Shown here one piece after another: positions 54,247-63,302 of a stretch of 64,000 nt of DNA. The notes under the pieces are model-generated. The model was not told the DNA's origin, ran no database searches, and worked only from the letters and a program-made list of their open reading frames with translations. The position numbers were made by a program, and so were the translations under genes. Origin of the DNA: Ottowia oryzae (GTDB taxonomy: Bacteria; Pseudomonadota; Gammaproteobacteria; Burkholderiales; Burkholderiaceae_C); contig NZ_CP027666.1 of assembly GCF_003008535.1 (NCBI RefSeq), forward strand, positions 1,534,001 through 1,598,000. The letters are read 5' to 3'. Numbering within the stretch: the first letter of the stretch is position 1; the number at the start of each line of letters is the position of its first letter.

Positions 54247-55278
54247 CTAGATCGCGCCGACCTCGCCGGTCACCGGCAGCACGATGCCGGTGATGTAGCT
54301 CGCGGTGCAGGGCGAAGCGAGGAATACGTACGCCGGGGCCAGTTCCTCGGGCTGGGCTGGGCGCCGAAAAGCGGTGTGGCTGCCGAATTCGGCCATGTCC
54401 GATGGCCGCTTATCGGCCGGGTTCAGCGGCGTCCACACCGGCCCCGGCGCGACAGCGTTGACGCGGATGCCGCGGTCCAGCACCTGCTGCGCCAGCGCCT
54501 TGGTCAACGCGTGGATCGCGCCCTTGCTGGCGGAGTAGTCGACCAGGCTGGGGCTGCCAGCCAGTCCCGTCACCGAGCCGGTGTTGATGATGCACGCGCC
54601 TGCTTCAAGGTGCGGCAGCGCCGCGCGTGCCATGCGCAGGTAGCCGGCCACGTTGGTCTGCAGCGTGAGGTCGATGCGCTCGTCGCTGAGGTCTTCCAGG
54701 CGGTCGGCATGCAACTGGAACGCGGCGTTGTTCACCAGCACGTCCAGCCGGCCAAACGCCTTCAGGGCCTTGGCGACGGCGCGCTCGCAAAAACCGCGCT
54801 GGCGCACGTCACCGGCCAGCAACACGCACTTGCGGCCTTCGTTGACCACTGCGTCGTGCGCAATGGCAGCGTCCTGTTGCTCGCCGCCCAGGTGCACCAG
54901 CACGATGTCGCAGCCTTCGCGCGCGAACAGCGTGGCCACGGCGCGGCCAATGCCGGAGTCGCCGCCGGTGATCAGGGCCACTTTGCCATCGAGCTTGCGT
55001 GAACCCAGGTAGGCGGGATTCAGGTAGCGCGGCGCCAAGTCAAGTTCAGCCTCGCGCCCGGGCTTGCGCAGGCGCTTGCGCGGCAGCGGCGGGGCGGGCT
55101 CCCCATCCAGGCCTGGGCCGGTTTGCGGCAGTTTTTTAGAGCTTGCCGGTTTGGCGCGCTGGCTGTCCAGCGCCACCTGCGCTCGCTGCAGACGACGGTA
55201 GGTGGTCTCCAGCCTGGCGGTCGCGTTGGACTTGGCGGGAGCGGCGGCGCGCTTGCGCAGGCGGGTGCTGGTGCTCAT
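54247..55278 (-). CDS. SDR-family oxidoreductase with a basic N-terminal extension
   Basis: The 343-residue protein is a short-chain dehydrogenase/reductase: nucleotide motif TGGDSGIGRA near 105-114, NNAAFQLHADRLEDLSDE and catalytic Tyr-Lys in DYSASKGAIHALTKAL. It resembles the general-stress-protein-39 (YdaD/YhdF-like) group. Residues 1-90 form a basic, Ala/Pro/Lys-rich extension (KRAAAPAKSNATARLETTYR, LPRKRLRKPGREAE) not needed for catalysis. Its start overlaps the stop of the upstream small gene by 4 bp, so the two are coupled. Substrate unknown. Confidence 0.88.
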   Translation of the reverse strand: MSTSTRLRKRAAAPAKSNATARLETTYRRLQRAQVALDSQRAKPASSKKLPQTGPGLDGEPAPPLPRKRLRKPGREAELDLAPRYLNPAYLGSRKLDGKVALITGGDSGIGRAVATLFAREGCDIVLVHLGGEQQDAAIAHDAVVNEGRKCVLLAGDVRQRGFCERAVAKALKAFGRLDVLVNNAAFQLHADRLEDLSDERIDLTLQTNVAGYLRMARAALPHLEAGACIINTGSVTGLAGSPSLVDYSASKGAIHALTKALAQQVLDRGIRVNAVAPGPVWTPLNPADKRPSDMAEFGSHTAFRRPAQPEELAPAYVFLASPCTASYITGIVLPVTGEVGAI

Positions 55279-55559
55279 GGGCTGCGCGGTTTCCGCCCAG
55301 GTTCCGTCCGTGCGCCTTGCTTCATTCCCGCAGCATGGGATTCCGCAGGCGATGGCTGCTGCAATTGGGGCGCGGCCGAGGTGTCAGGCCGGCCGCGCTG
55401 CGCATCGGCATAGCCCTCGACGGCGACCTTCTGCTTGTCCTGCCTGGCCGCTGGCTTCTGGCTGCTTGGCGCTTGATCGTTTTCATGGGGCAGCGCGCCG
55501 GGTTGCGGCGTTCTGGCTTTGAGGTTCACCGAGGTTTGCTCGGGAGATGGGCGGTTCAT
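55275..55559 (-). CDS. Small disordered hydrophilic protein
   Basis: The 94-residue protein (MNRPSPEQTSVNLKARTPQP) is rich in Gln, Pro, Ala and Ser (KPAARQDKQKVAVEGYADAQ, DTSAAPQLQQPSPAES) with no predicted fold. The ATG at 55557-55559 is preceded by AGGA-like sequence. It overlaps the SDR start by 4 bp, the clearest sign it is translated. Function unknown; it may be a stress-linked disordered protein given the SDR partner. Confidence 0.6.
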   Translation of the reverse strand: MNRPSPEQTSVNLKARTPQPGALPHENDQAPSSQKPAARQDKQKVAVEGYADAQRGRPDTSAAPQLQQPSPAESHAAGMKQGARTEPGRKPRSP

Positions 55560-55738
55560 GGCAATCAATCCTGCGCAAATTGGAGCGTTCAGTGTGAGGC
55601 GCGCGACACGCCTGGCCTGTCGGACGGCGCCCCTTGCGGGCGTGGTGCGCTTGGCCGATGTGTTGTTCCGCGACGAGCACCTGGGTACCCACGCGCAATG
55701 CTTTCAAGCCAGTGACCTTGCCCACCGATAATTGGCGA

Positions 55739-56398
55739 ATGGAAATCGTGATGCATTTGGTCGACTTCATCCTGCATGTCGACAAATACCTGGGCGCTTT
55801 CGTGGCCCAGTACGGGGTTTGGGTTTACGCGCTGCTGTTCATCATCGTCTTTGTGGAAACGGGCGTGGTGGTGATGCCGTTTCTGCCGGGCGATTCGCTG
55901 CTGTTCGTGGTGGGCGCGCTGGCCGGCGCAGGGCACATGCACATCGGCGTGGCGTGCGCGGTGCTGCTGGCGGCGGCCATCCTGGGCGACCAGTGCAACT
56001 ACAGCATTGGCCGCTACCTGGGGCCTAAGGTGTTCCAGTGGGAGGATTCGCGCTTCTTCAACCGAAAGGCCTTCGACAAGGCGCACGCGTTCTACGAACG
56101 CTATGGCGGCGTGACCATCATCCTGGCGCGCTTCATGCCCTTTATTCGCACCTTCGTGCCCTTCGTCGCTGGCGTGGCGGAGATGCAGCGCGCCAAGTTC
56201 ACGCTGTTCAACGTGGTGGGCGCAGTGATCTGGGTGCTGGGCCTGTGCACCGCCGGTTACGTGTTCGGCAACATGCCGTGGGTGCAGGCCAACCTGAGCA
56301 AGATCATCTGGGCGCTGATCCTGGTGCCGGCCCTGATCGCCATCTACGGCGGCTGGCGCGCGGGGCGCGCTGAAAAGCAAGGTGGCAGCCCGGCCTGA
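55739..56398 (+). CDS. DedA-family membrane protein
   Basis: The 219-residue protein is a DedA/VTT-domain member: EIVMHLVDFILHVDKYLGAF, VFVETGVVVMPFLPGDSLLF (the F/Y-x-x-P-x-x-P-G-E/D membrane-dipping motif is represented by MPFLPGDSLL), GDQCNYSIGRYLG, and RFMPFIRTFVPFVAGVAEM. It has about five membrane segments and may act as a flippase or ion-linked lipid transporter, as proposed for DedA. ATG 55739 and the in-frame ATG 55751 are both possible. It lies divergently from the small disordered gene. Confidence 0.92.
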   Translation: MEIVMHLVDFILHVDKYLGAFVAQYGVWVYALLFIIVFVETGVVVMPFLPGDSLLFVVGALAGAGHMHIGVACAVLLAAAILGDQCNYSIGRYLGPKVFQWEDSRFFNRKAFDKAHAFYERYGGVTIILARFMPFIRTFVPFVAGVAEMQRAKFTLFNVVGAVIWVLGLCTAGYVFGNMPWVQANLSKIIWALILVPALIAIYGGWRAGRAEKQGGSPA

Positions 56399-56424
56399 CC
56401 GGGCTCAGCTGCTGTGTCAGCACC

Positions 56425-56456
56425 ATAAAAAACGGGCGCCCTTGCGAACGCCCGTT
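56425..56456 (-). terminator. Terminator of the amiC transcript
   Basis: On the minus strand a perfect stem AACGGGCG / CGCCCGTT with a 10-base loop is followed by TTTT. The stop of amiC is 146 bp away. In the plus direction it lies after dedA but lacks the T-tract there. Confidence 0.75.
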
Positions 56457-56601
56457 GAATGGGATGAGGAGAACTTGCAATGGGCGGAAACCGGCCCCGT
56501 CAACAGGGCAGGGCCACCGCCTGTATGCATTGCATCACAGTGCGCCAGCGCTTGCTGTAGGACAAGGCGCAAGCTGTTGACATCCGGCGGCGCCGGGCAG
56601 G

Positions 56602-58056
56602 TCAGATCTGCCGGTTGCGCGCCATCGGCGGGTTGGCGGCGAAGTACTTCTGGATGCCGTTGATCAGCGCGTTGGCCAGGTTGTTCTGGTAGGTTTCCGA
56701 GCGCAGCTTGGTCTCTTCCTCGGGGTTGCTGATGAAGGCGGTCTCGACCAGGATGCTGGGAATATCGGGCTGGCGCAGCACGGCAAAGTTGGCGCGCTCA
56801 ACCTGCGCTTTATGAAGTCGCCCGACCCCTTTGATCTGGCTGAGCATGGAGTCCCCCAGCAGCAGGCTGTCACGAATCTGCGCTGACGTGCTCATGTCCA
56901 GCAGCGTGCGCTGCAAGGCCGAATCTCGCACCCCCAGGTTGGCGCCGCCTACGCGGTCAGAGTCGTTCTCGCTCTGCGCCAGCCAGCGCGCCGTGGTGCT
57001 GCTGGCGCCGCGTTCAGACAGGGCGTAGACGCTGGCGCCGCTGGCGTTGGGGTGGGGCACGGCGTCGGCGTGGATGCTGACGAACAGGTCGGCGCCCACG
57101 CGGCGCGCTTTTTCCACCCGCATATTCAGCGGCACGAAAAAGTCGGCATCGCGCGTGAGGAAGGCCCGCATGGGGCTGCCGCCCACGGTGGAATTGTTGA
57201 TGCGGTCGCGCAGCTTCAGCGCCACCTGCAGCACCACGTCTTTTTCGCGCGTGCCGCCGGGGCCGGTGGCGCCTGGGTCTTCGCCGCCGTGCCCGGGGTC
57301 GATGGCAACGATGATCAGGCGGTCGGTGCTGCCGGGCACGGGGGCCGGCGGCCGCGCGGGCGCGCGCGCCACCGGCGGCGGGGCACCAGGCCGAGATGGG
57401 GCCGCTGCGGGCGGTGGGGGCTTGGGTGCGCGGGCCACCGTGGTGTCGCTGGGCTTGCGGCCAGAGGCGTTGGACCGCTCGAACTGGCGCGCGATCAGGT
57501 CGCCCAGCGAATCGACGGCCGCGGCGTCGGCCCTGGCCTTGGCGGCGTCGGGCGCGGGGCTGGCGCCCAGGTCCTTCATGCGCTCGGCGATCAGCTGCTC
57601 CAGAGGGTCGGGCGGGTTGGCGGGGTACAGATCGAACACCAGCCGGTACTGATAGGCCGCCACCGGGGACAGCGTGAAGACCTGGGGCTTGATCTCGTGC
57701 TTGAGGTCCACCACCAGGCGCACCACGCCGGGCGAGTTCTGGCCCACGCGGATGCCGGCGATGTTCGGGTCGTCCGAGCGCACCTTGGCCACCAGCTCGC
57801 GCAGGGTAGGGTTCAGGTCGAGCCCGTCGATGTCCACCGCCAGGCGCGGGGGCGAGCCGACCATGCGGTGCGTGGCCTTCAGCGCGGTGTCGGACTCGAT
57901 GGTCACACGCGTGTAGTCTTCGGCGGGCCACAGGCGCACGGCGACGATGCTGGCGCCGCGCGCAATATGGTGAGTGCCCAGCAGCAGCACGAGCGAGCCG
58001 CCCTGCAGCAGCAGGCGGCGGCGGGCGGGGGCGGGGGGCGTGCGCGGTTCGGTCAT
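56602..58056 (-). CDS. amiC: N-acetylmuramoyl-L-alanine amidase AmiC
   Basis: The 484-residue protein hydrolyses the amide bond between muramic acid and the peptide in cell-separation septa. The N-terminal signal (RRRLLLQGGSLVLLLG) resembles a Tat signal. An AMIN domain (about 40-145) binds peptidoglycan. A Pro/Ala-rich linker (about 195-240) leads to the Amidase_3 domain with zinc-binding IDPGHGGEDPGATG near 250, DLFVSIHADAVP, and ILVETAFISNPEEETKL near the end. The ATG at 58054-58056 overlaps the tsaE stop by 1 bp. It is the second gene of the tsaE-amiC unit. Confidence 0.94.
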   Translation of the reverse strand: MTEPRTPPAPARRRLLLQGGSLVLLLGTHHIARGASIVAVRLWPAEDYTRVTIESDTALKATHRMVGSPPRLAVDIDGLDLNPTLRELVAKVRSDDPNIAGIRVGQNSPGVVRLVVDLKHEIKPQVFTLSPVAAYQYRLVFDLYPANPPDPLEQLIAERMKDLGASPAPDAAKARADAAAVDSLGDLIARQFERSNASGRKPSDTTVARAPKPPPPAAAPSRPGAPPPVARAPARPPAPVPGSTDRLIIVAIDPGHGGEDPGATGPGGTREKDVVLQVALKLRDRINNSTVGGSPMRAFLTRDADFFVPLNMRVEKARRVGADLFVSIHADAVPHPNASGASVYALSERGASSTTARWLAQSENDSDRVGGANLGVRDSALQRTLLDMSTSAQIRDSLLLGDSMLSQIKGVGRLHKAQVERANFAVLRQPDIPSILVETAFISNPEEETKLRSETYQNNLANALINGIQKYFAANPPMARNRQI

Positions 58057-58550
58057 CAAGGCATGTCCTGCAGCAAACGAACCCCCAGCGGCGTGGGCGC
58101 AGCCACCTGCACCTGCCGCGCGCCGTCGTCCAGCGCGTCGATCCGCACCACCCAGTCGGCCACCGGCAGCAGGCCGGCGGCTTTTTCGGGCCATTCGGCC
58201 AGCTTCAGGCCGGGGGCGGCAAAGAGGTCCCGGAAGCCCGCGTCTTCCCATTCGAGCGGGTCGTTGAAACGGTAAAAATCAAAGTGCGAAATCGCCAGCC
58301 CGGCCGGCGTTTCGTGCGGCTCCACCACGGCGTAGGTGGGGCTTTTAACCCGGCCGGTGATGCCCAGCGCGCGCAGCAGGTGGCGCACGAAGGTGGTCTT
58401 GCCAGCGCCCAGGTCGCCATGCAGTTCGATGAACGCATCGCCCAGCGCAGGCGAGGCGGCCAGCTGGCGCGCGAAGGCCTCGGTATCGGCTTCGCTGCCC
58501 CAGCGCCACACGCGGCGGGGAGCGGTTTCTAGAATCGGGGTGTGGAGCAT
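58056..58550 (-). CDS. tsaE: tRNA threonylcarbamoyl biosynthesis ATPase TsaE
   Basis: The 164-residue protein is the ATPase of the t6A complex (with TsaB and TsaD), needed for threonylcarbamoylation of A37. Walker A is GDLGAGKT at 45-52, followed by FVRHLLRALGITGRVKSPTY and HFDFYRFNDPLEWEDAGFRD. Length is normal. The ATG at 58548-58550 lies back to back with queG. It is co-transcribed with amiC, a pairing common in proteobacteria. Confidence 0.95.
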   Translation of the reverse strand: MLHTPILETAPRRVWRWGSEADTEAFARQLAASPALGDAFIELHGDLGAGKTTFVRHLLRALGITGRVKSPTYAVVEPHETPAGLAISHFDFYRFNDPLEWEDAGFRDLFAAPGLKLAEWPEKAAGLLPVADWVVRIDALDDGARQVQVAAPTPLGVRLLQDMP

Positions 58551-58559
58551 GACAAGGCG

Positions 58560-59636
58560 ATGGACGCGCAGGCGTTGTGGAGCCAGATCGGCGCTTGGGC
58601 GCGCGAGCTGGGCTTTTCGCATGTGGGCGTGGCGGGCGTGGATTTGTCCAGCGCCGAAGCCGGGCTGCTGGCGTGGCTGGCCGACGGCTTTCACGGCAGC
58701 ATGGATTACATGGCGGCGCACGGCCTCAAGCGCGCGCGCCCGGCCGAATTGGTGCCCGGCACGGTGAGCGTGATCACCGCGCGCATGGACTACCTGCCGC
58801 GCAGCACGCCGCCCGACTGGCAGGCGCTGGAGCTGGACCGGCTGAACCGCCCCACCGAAGGCATCGTCTCGGTCTACGCCAGGGGGCGCGACTACCACAA
58901 GGTGCTGCGCAACCGGCTGCAAAAACTGCAGCAGCGACTGGCCGACGCCATTGGGCCGTTCGGCCACCGCGTGTTCACCGATTCGGCGCCGGTGCTGGAG
59001 GCCGAGCTGGCCGCCCGCAGCGGCCAGGGCTGGCGCGGCAAGCACACGCTGGTGCTGAATCGCGAAGGCGGCTCGATGTTCTTTCTGGGTGAGATCTACA
59101 TCGACCTGGCGCTGCCGCCCACCGAGCCGGTGGCGCCGCACTGCGGGCGCTGCCAGGCCTGCATCGACGTGTGCCCCACGGGCGCCATCGTCGCGCCGCA
59201 CCGCATCGACGCGCGGCGCTGCATCTCTTACCTGACCATCGAGCACGACGGCTCCATCGACGAATCCCTCCGGCCTTGGCTGGGCAATCGTATCTACGGC
59301 TGTGACGACTGCCAGCTGATCTGCCCGTGGAACAAGTACGCCCAGCGCAGCGCGCTGCCCGACTTCGACCCGCGCCCGGGCTTGACCGGCGCAGAGCTGG
59401 TCAATCTGATGCGCTGGAGCGAGGCAGAGTTCCTGCAGCGCACCGAAGGCAGCCCCATCCGCCGCATTGGCCACGTGCGCTGGCTGCGCAACGTGGCCGT
59501 GGCCATCGGCAACGCATTGGCTGCGCTGCCGGCAGAGGACGACCGCCGCGCGGCGCTGCGCGACGCCTTGCGCGCCCATGCCGAGCACCCCAGCGCCATC
59601 GTGCGCGAACACGTCGATTGGGCCTTGCGAAGGTAA
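58560..59636 (+). CDS. queG: Epoxyqueuosine reductase QueG
   Basis: The 358-residue cobalamin- and iron-sulfur-dependent enzyme makes queuosine from epoxyqueuosine in tRNA. It carries two [4Fe-4S] clusters: CGRCQACIDVCP near 195 and CDDCQLICP near 248, both in the ferredoxin-like C-terminal half, plus the N-terminal fold ELGFSHVGVAGVDLS and RGRDYHKVLR. ATG 58560 was chosen; a GTG at 58542 is an alternative that would overlap tsaE. The tsaE and queG starts are only 9 bp apart on opposite strands, so each promoter lies inside the other's gene. Confidence 0.93.
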   Translation: MDAQALWSQIGAWARELGFSHVGVAGVDLSSAEAGLLAWLADGFHGSMDYMAAHGLKRARPAELVPGTVSVITARMDYLPRSTPPDWQALELDRLNRPTEGIVSVYARGRDYHKVLRNRLQKLQQRLADAIGPFGHRVFTDSAPVLEAELAARSGQGWRGKHTLVLNREGGSMFFLGEIYIDLALPPTEPVAPHCGRCQACIDVCPTGAIVAPHRIDARRCISYLTIEHDGSIDESLRPWLGNRIYGCDDCQLICPWNKYAQRSALPDFDPRPGLTGAELVNLMRWSEAEFLQRTEGSPIRRIGHVRWLRNVAVAIGNALAALPAEDDRRAALRDALRAHAEHPSAIVREHVDWALRR

Positions 59637-59663
59637 AGGCATGGGTTTTCAGAGGATTTTGAG

Positions 59664-59717
59664 TGCCTGGCCCGCGCCGGTAGAGCGGCGGCCGCTGCCA
59701 ATTTCATAGCATTCTAG
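59664..59717 (-). repeat. Diverged family A repeat, copy 21 (downstream of queG)
   Basis: The minus strand reads AATGCTATGAAATTGGCAGC, then GGCCGCCGCTCTACCGGCGC. The half-site spacing and the trailing GGCGCGGG fit a degenerate unit. Confidence 0.5.
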
Positions 59718-59832
59718 GTCATGCGTCAACCGCGGCAAGGTGACAACGGCGGCATTTGTGCACACAGCCTGCGCCGCGTTCACACCGCCTTCACACCACG
59801 TTTGCGCCGCGCCAGCGTGGCCGTGAACGCGC

Positions 59833-60744
59833 TCAGCCCCGGCCGATCAGCCCCAGGGCAAAAGGCAGGCTGATCATGCCCAGCAGCGTCGACAGCGTGA
59901 CCAGCCCCGCCACGTACGCCCCGTTGTAGCCCATGCGCGCGGCCAGCACGTAACAACTCGATGCCGTGGGCAGGGCAGAGAAGGTCAGCAGCATCAGCGT
60001 TTCGGGCTGGCCCAGGCTGAAGGCGCGCGCCATGCCCCAGGCCAACAGCGGTGTGATGAGGTGGCGGATGGCCAGCAGCGCCACGCCCAGCGCCTTGCCG
60101 CGCGCCAGCGACTGAAACTGCATTCCGGCGCCTGCGGCCATCAGCCCCAGCGCGATCGACGCCGCGCCGATGCGCGACACCGTGGGCAGCGCCCAGTCGG
60201 GCGTGGTCAGGCCCATCAGGTTGCAGGCCAGGCCCGACGCGGTGGCGATGATCAGCGGGTTGCGCACCACCTCGCGCAGAAAGCCGCGCTCGGCGTGTCG
60301 CGCCATCGGCCACACGGCCGCCACGTTGAACAGCGGCACGCACACGCCGATCAGCACGGCGATCAGCTGCAGGCCCTGCGCGCCCGCCAGGCGCTCGGCC
60401 AGCGCCAGGCCGATGAACGAATTGAAGCGAAAGGCCACCTGCGCGCTGACCGCGTGGTCGCGCCGGTCGATGTGCTTGCCCAGCCCCGGCAGGCGGGGCA
60501 GGGCGTAGGCCAGGGCAATGCCGCCCAGGCCGGTCAGCAGCCCGGCGCCCATCAAGCCCGACGCGGCGGCCAGATCCAGCGGCGTGCGCACGATGGACTG
60601 GAACAGCAGCACCGGAAACAGAAAGTAGTAAACCAGCGCCTCCACCGCCTGCCAGACGGGCTTGTTCAGCGCCGTGTAGCGGCACAGCAGGTAGCCGATC
60701 AAGATCAGCGAAAAATCAGGGAAAAGCAGCTGGGCGTAGTGCAC
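59833..60744 (-). CDS. AEC-family (auxin efflux carrier) transporter
   Basis: The 303-residue hydrophobic protein belongs to the AEC family: HYAQLLFPDFSLILIGYLLC, an ancestral FNSFIGLALAERLAGAQ-type segment, NPLIIATASGLACNLMGLT and ITPLLAWGMARAFSLGQPET. About ten membrane helices are visible. The GTG at 60744 was chosen because it begins the conserved HYxQLLFPDF; an in-frame ATG 11 codons upstream is the alternative. It lies divergently from the Bug-type gene. Substrate unknown. Confidence 0.85.
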   Translation of the reverse strand: MHYAQLLFPDFSLILIGYLLCRYTALNKPVWQAVEALVYYFLFPVLLFQSIVRTPLDLAAASGLMGAGLLTGLGGIALAYALPRLPGLGKHIDRRDHAVSAQVAFRFNSFIGLALAERLAGAQGLQLIAVLIGVCVPLFNVAAVWPMARHAERGFLREVVRNPLIIATASGLACNLMGLTTPDWALPTVSRIGAASIALGLMAAGAGMQFQSLARGKALGVALLAIRHLITPLLAWGMARAFSLGQPETLMLLTFSALPTASSCYVLAARMGYNGAYVAGLVTLSTLLGMISLPFALGLIGRG

Positions 60745-60803
60745 GGGGGGCGAGCATACCCGCACGGCTTGGGGCAAACCCTCACTTTACTTGCGTTGCG
60801 GGT

Positions 60804-60833
60804 TTGAACAATCGGCCGTTTCGGCCTTCTAAT
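60804..60833 (+). promoter_or_regulatory. Probable sigma-70 promoter of the Bug-type gene
   Basis: TTGAAC (60804-60809) and TCTAAT (60828-60833) with 18 bp spacing lie 40 bp upstream of the Bug gene ATG. A small inverted repeat GGCCG-TTT-CGGCC lies between them. Confidence 0.45.
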
Positions 60834-60872
60834 CGACACTTTTGGTTATTTGCATTGAAGGAGTTAGAACCT

Positions 60873-61844
60873 ATGCACCGTCGCCACCTGATTGCACTCG
60901 CGGCTGCCACTGCTACGCTGGCTTGCGGCAGCGCCTTTGCGCAGAGCAACTACCCCAGCAAGCCGATCCGGCTGATCGTGCCTTTCGCCGCGGGCGGCAC
61001 CACGGACATCATTGCCCGCGTGATGTCCGAGCCGCTGACCAAGGCGCTGGGCCAGTCGGTCGTGGTGGACAACAAGGGCGGCGCAGGCGGCGCCATCGGT
61101 GCGGCGGAAGCCGCGCGCGCAGCGCCCGACGGCTACACGCTGAGCGTGGCCACGGTGTCGACCACCGCCGCCAACCCGGCCATCAACCCCAAGCTGTCGT
61201 ACGACCCGATCAACGACTTTGTGCCGATCATCAACATCGCGGCCACGCCCAACATCATTGCGGTGAACCCGTCGTTCCCCGCAAAAGACTACAAGTCGTT
61301 CGTCGAGCTGCTCAAGAAGAACCCGGGCAAGTATTCGTACGCCTCGTCGGGCACGGGCGGCATTGGCCACCTGCAGACCGAGCTGTGGAAGAGCCTGACT
61401 GGCCTGTTCGTCACCCACATTCCGTACCGCGGCGCGGGCCCGGCACTGAACGACGTGGTGGCCGGCCAGGTGCCGATCATGTTCGACAACCTGCCTTCTG
61501 CGCTGCCTTTCATCAAGACCGGCAAGCTGGTGCCCATCGTGGTGGCCGCGCCCGCGCGCCTGAAGGATCTGCCTGACACGCCCACGTTCAAAGAGGTGGG
61601 CCTGGAGCCGGTGAACCGCATGGCCTACTACGGCATCCTGGCGCCCAAGGGCACGCCCAAGGAGATCGTGGACAAGGTGTATGCGGCGGCCAAGAAGGCG
61701 CTGGAAGAGCCGGCGGTGAAAAAGCGCATCGAAGAGACGGGCTCGATCATCGTGGGCAATACGCCGCAAGAGTTCTCCAAGCAGATCAAGGACGAATTCA
61801 ACGTCTACAAGGAAGTGGTGAAAAAGCAGAAGCTGACGCTCTGA
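60873..61844 (+). CDS. Tripartite tricarboxylate transporter binding protein (Bug family)
   Basis: The 323-residue protein has a Sec signal peptide ending near AFAQ (cleavage after residue 23). The mature protein begins SNYPSKPIRLIVPFAAGGTT and continues DIIARVMSEPLTKALGQSVV, with GGAGGAIGAAEAARAAPDGY, the classical Bug fold that binds small carboxylates for TctABC-type uptake or signalling. An AAGGAG site is 9 bp before the ATG. No membrane subunits are adjacent, as is usual for orphan Bug genes in Comamonadaceae. Ligand unknown. Confidence 0.93.
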   Translation: MHRRHLIALAAATATLACGSAFAQSNYPSKPIRLIVPFAAGGTTDIIARVMSEPLTKALGQSVVVDNKGGAGGAIGAAEAARAAPDGYTLSVATVSTTAANPAINPKLSYDPINDFVPIINIAATPNIIAVNPSFPAKDYKSFVELLKKNPGKYSYASSGTGGIGHLQTELWKSLTGLFVTHIPYRGAGPALNDVVAGQVPIMFDNLPSALPFIKTGKLVPIVVAAPARLKDLPDTPTFKEVGLEPVNRMAYYGILAPKGTPKEIVDKVYAAAKKALEEPAVKKRIEETGSIIVGNTPQEFSKQIKDEFNVYKEVVKKQKLTL

Positions 61845-61889
61845 GGGGCGTGACTGCCGGGGCCTGGCTTAAAGCCGGGCCACACAGCG

Positions 61890-61915
61890 AAGGGCGCCAG
61901 TCGGCGCCCTTTTTC
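61890..61915 (+). terminator. Terminator of the Bug-type gene
   Basis: A perfect 9 bp stem AAGGGCGCC-AGTC-GGCGCCCTT is followed by TTTCTTT, 46 bp past the stop. A textbook rho-independent terminator. Confidence 0.92.
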
Positions 61916-62022
61916 TTTGCCCAGACGCATGTGTTGCGTTGGCTGGACGGCGCCGCGGTGTGGCCATGAAGGCGCGACTTCGTGGCAAGCCCGCTACGAG
62001 GCCCGGGCTGGCGGAATCCTTT

Positions 62023-62077
62023 GTGCTATGAAAATAGTAGCTGCCGGCGCTGGTGCTGCCTGCGCTGGAGGCCTATT
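62023..62077 (+). repeat. Family A repeat, copy 22 (intergenic, downstream of the cytochrome pair)
   Basis: CTATGAAAATAGTAGCTGCC, GGCGCTGG, then TGCGCTGGAGGCC: one of the fullest copies in the window. It abuts the stop codon of the diheme cytochrome gene. Confidence 0.85.
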
Positions 62078-63283
62078 TCATCGTGTATTTCGCCCCAGCA
62101 GCTTGCCATTGACGGTCTGCCCGTACATCGAGCCGTCGCCGTCGTGGAACTGCTTGCGCGTGGCCTCCACGCTGCCGGTGAAGCGCGGGTCTTGCGGGCG
62201 GTCTTGGCTGTCGATGTACTGCGCCACGTCCCAGGCGTCCTGCTCGCTCAAGCTGCCACCGCGGCTGAGCGGCATGTTGGCCTGGATGTAGGCAGCCGCA
62301 TTCTTCACGCTGGCCATGCCCGCGCCCCAGTTGTACGACTGCGCGCCCCACAGCGGCGGAAACACCTGCGTGTCGCCACTGCGCGTGCCTTCGCCGTTGG
62401 CGCCGTGGCACAGCGCGCACTGGGCGCTGTAGACCGCCAGGCCGCGCTGGTAGTCGGGCGGCTGCGCGGGCTTGGGCAGGGCCTGGTAGCCCGCGCCGGG
62501 CAGCTTTTCGCCCGCCGGGGCGCCCTTGGCCATCCAGTACGCGTAGGCCTGTAGCGCGCCCAGCACCTCGCCCCCGTAGGGCGGGGCCTTGCCGTTCATG
62601 CTGTATTCAAAGCAGCCGCGCAGTCGGTCTTCAAAGCTGTCGACATGCTGGGTCTTGGCGCGGTAGGCGGGGTACAGCCCGTACGCGCCCCACATGGGCG
62701 CCGATTTGGCCAGCCGCCCCGCGTCCAAGTGGCAGTTCACGCAGTTCAGGCTGTTGCCCACGTAGGCCTTGGCGTAGGTGCCGGTGTGCAGAAAGATCTG
62801 CTGACCGCGCCGGATCACGTCGCCCATCGGGCCGTCCGGCAGCGTGTCATCGGCCGGGGGCTTGAAGGCGACTTTGCTGACCCCGTTCGGCGCAGGCGCT
62901 GCGGTTGCCGTGGTGGCCGCGGCGCTGGCGGGGGCCGCCGCAGCGCTGGCCGCGTTGCCCGTGTTGCCCGCACCCGTTGCGGCGTTGACGCTGACTGCCG
63001 ATGGCGCGGCAGCTGCCGTGGTATCTGTGGGCGCGGCACTGGCCGCCGCGGCCGGCGCGCCGGAGTTCACCAATGCGCTGGCGGGCGTGCCTTGGCGAAA
63101 CGGGTCGTTCGCGGTCAAGGCGTCTGGGATGGCCACGGCTGCGCGGAACAGCACCGCGAAGATCGCACCGGTGAACATGATGGCGATGAACTTCAGCCAC
63201 CACGGGAAGTCGTCCGAACCGCTGGTGATGGCGTTCGTGCCGACGGCTGCGCGGCCAGAATCAGAGGGGTTGGGCGGGTTCAT
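62078..63283 (-). CDS. Membrane-anchored diheme cytochrome c (TsdA-like)
   Basis: The 401-residue protein has an N-terminal membrane anchor (about 29-51, WLKFIAIMFTGAIFAVLFRA), a long Ala/Ser/Thr/Pro-rich linker (about 66-135), then two c-heme sites CVNCH (181-185) and CALCH (289-293). The body GNSLNCVNCHLDAGRLAKSA, LRGCFEYSMNGKAPPYGGEV and GAPAGEKLPG matches the thiosulfate dehydrogenase TsdA family; C224 in LRGCFEYSM is a candidate for the unusual heme-ligand cysteine. It lies 19 bp after the c4-type cytochrome gene, giving the order tsdB-tsdA on this strand. A thiosulfate oxidation role is likely but should be treated as inference. Confidence 0.85.
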   Translation of the reverse strand: MNPPNPSDSGRAAVGTNAITSGSDDFPWWLKFIAIMFTGAIFAVLFRAAVAIPDALTANDPFRQGTPASALVNSGAPAAAASAAPTDTTAAAAPSAVSVNAATGAGNTGNAASAAAAPASAAATTATAAPAPNGVSKVAFKPPADDTLPDGPMGDVIRRGQQIFLHTGTYAKAYVGNSLNCVNCHLDAGRLAKSAPMWGAYGLYPAYRAKTQHVDSFEDRLRGCFEYSMNGKAPPYGGEVLGALQAYAYWMAKGAPAGEKLPGAGYQALPKPAQPPDYQRGLAVYSAQCALCHGANGEGTRSGDTQVFPPLWGAQSYNWGAGMASVKNAAAYIQANMPLSRGGSLSEQDAWDVAQYIDSQDRPQDPRFTGSVEATRKQFHDGDGSMYGQTVNGKLLGRNTR

Positions 63284-63302
63284 GCGGGCCTCTCGAACGG
63301 GC

